The notes below the pieces were generated by a model. The model searched no databases, had not been told where the DNA came from, and worked only from the letters and a program-made list of their open reading frames with translations. This document shows positions 30,744-31,117 of a stretch of DNA of 31,117 nt, piece after piece. The stretch is from Tieghemiomyces parasiticus (taxonomy: Eukaryota > Kickxellomycota > Dimargaritomycetes > Dimargaritales > Dimargaritaceae). The position numbers and the translations under genes were made by a program. The DNA is taken from contig JANBPT010000552.1 in the NCBI GenBank assembly GCA_027575765.1, positions 1-31,117 on the forward strand. Reading direction: 5' to 3'. The first letter of the stretch is position 1; every line of letters starts with the position of its first letter.

Positions 30744-31117
30744 TCACCGTAGAGCCAATCCCATCGTATCGTTCAACTGTGCCAAAAACGACCGGTACTC
30801 GGCATGTACCTCGTCGATCGCGGTGGTGTTTTTACCGCTGTGTCGGAGGTGGGCTCGGCTGCGGTCGAACTCTGTCAAATGTTTCCGCATAAAGCAGAGA
30901 TTAAACAAGACCTTGCGTTCAAGGGCGTCCGATCGATTGGCCAGCTTGAGAAAGTCGACGGTCTTCTTGGTCCGCAGCAGGTTATCAGCAACCTGGCCCG
31001 GCGGCAAAGCACTGAAATCGGTGGCGGTGAACGCTTCCCGCAAGGCCTCGTCAAACTGGCGGGCGTAGGCACGGTGGGTTTGAGTGGCGTGCGCGCCCGC
31101 CCGGGCCAACTGCCGGT
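30744..31117 (-). CDS. Small helical protein, 5' partial; perhaps LYR-like
   Basis: The frame is open from the right edge of the window to a stop at 30744, giving at least 124 residues; the start and any earlier exon lie outside. The protein is predicted by eye to be all helix, rich in Arg, Leu and Ala, with no Cys cluster, signal or membrane segment. The pattern AYARQFDEALREAF, then a spaced helix LLRTKKTVDFLKLANRSD and ERKVLFNLCFMRKHL, recalls small mitochondrial LYR/FMC1-type assembly proteins, but the Leu-Tyr-Arg motif itself is not present in what is visible. I treat that as a guess. Coding is likely because the frame is compositionally like the other genes here. It converges on the carnitine acetyltransferase gene, 294 bp away. 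Confidence 0.6.
   Translation of the reverse strand, partial: RQLARAGAHATQTHRAYARQFDEALREAFTATDFSALPPGQVADNLLRTKKTVDFLKLANRSDALERKVLFNLCFMRKHLTEFDRSRAHLRHSGKNTTAIDEVHAEYRSFLAQLNDTMGLALR

Noticed and set aside
1..31117. tRNA, rRNA, CRISPR array or bacterial defence island
   Set aside because: No B-box/T-loop consensus, no rRNA-like sequence, no spaced direct repeats; all identified genes are eukaryotic and spliced.

Overview
This window is nuclear DNA of a fungus, most likely an early-diverging (non-Dikarya) one. The reasons are conserved eukaryotic single-copy genes broken by short GT-AG introns (about 130-310 bp), fungal-type fusions such as glutamine amidotransferase-IGPS (TRP3), and protein sequences that are clearly homologous to yeast and animal families but not close to either. 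I cannot place the species. Ten genes are identified with usable exon models, and one more coding region runs off the right edge.

Layout from left to right. Positions 1-2384 hold no gene. A decayed mariner-type transposase lies at about 2385-3112. Five consecutive genes on the minus strand follow: a Sld3/Treslin-like replication initiation factor (3592-6244), a Sec20/BNIP1 SNARE (7060-8302), threonine dehydratase ILV1 (8713-10510), a CENP-T-like inner kinetochore protein (11663-14277) and the bifunctional tryptophan enzyme TRP3 (14842-16401). A Topors-like RING protein (minus, 17531-18481) is divergent from the tRNA-splicing endonuclease subunit SEN15 (plus, 18774-19275), with 292 bp between the two starts. 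SEN15 converges on eIF2B-gamma/GCD1 (minus, 19539-21138). DDI1 (plus, 23110-24789) and a carnitine acetyltransferase (plus, 28506-30449) are separated by 3.7 kb without a recognisable gene. The last feature is the 3' part of a small helical protein (minus, 30744 to the edge).

Most of the work was exon joining. Each junction was tested for a GT donor, an AG acceptor, matching phase and protein similarity across the joint. Two joins decided identity. The SLD3 intron falls inside the family's KLRE/FQLQ-type motif, and the CENP-T C-terminal histone fold is three exons away from its N-terminal TLLR motif.

Functionally this is a housekeeping neighbourhood: replication firing, kinetochore, Golgi-to-ER SNARE, amino-acid synthesis, translation initiation control, tRNA splicing, proteasome shuttling and acetyl-carnitine transport. 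I see no operon-like logic. One possible regulatory link is that two amino-acid biosynthesis genes (ILV1, TRP3) lie near GCD1, the general-control eIF2B subunit, and a perfect Gcn4/AP-1-type site lies 299 bp upstream of TRP3. I did not find a clearly new multi-gene system. The best unexplained structure is a row of hairpins ending in a T-run near 1.9-2.0 kb.
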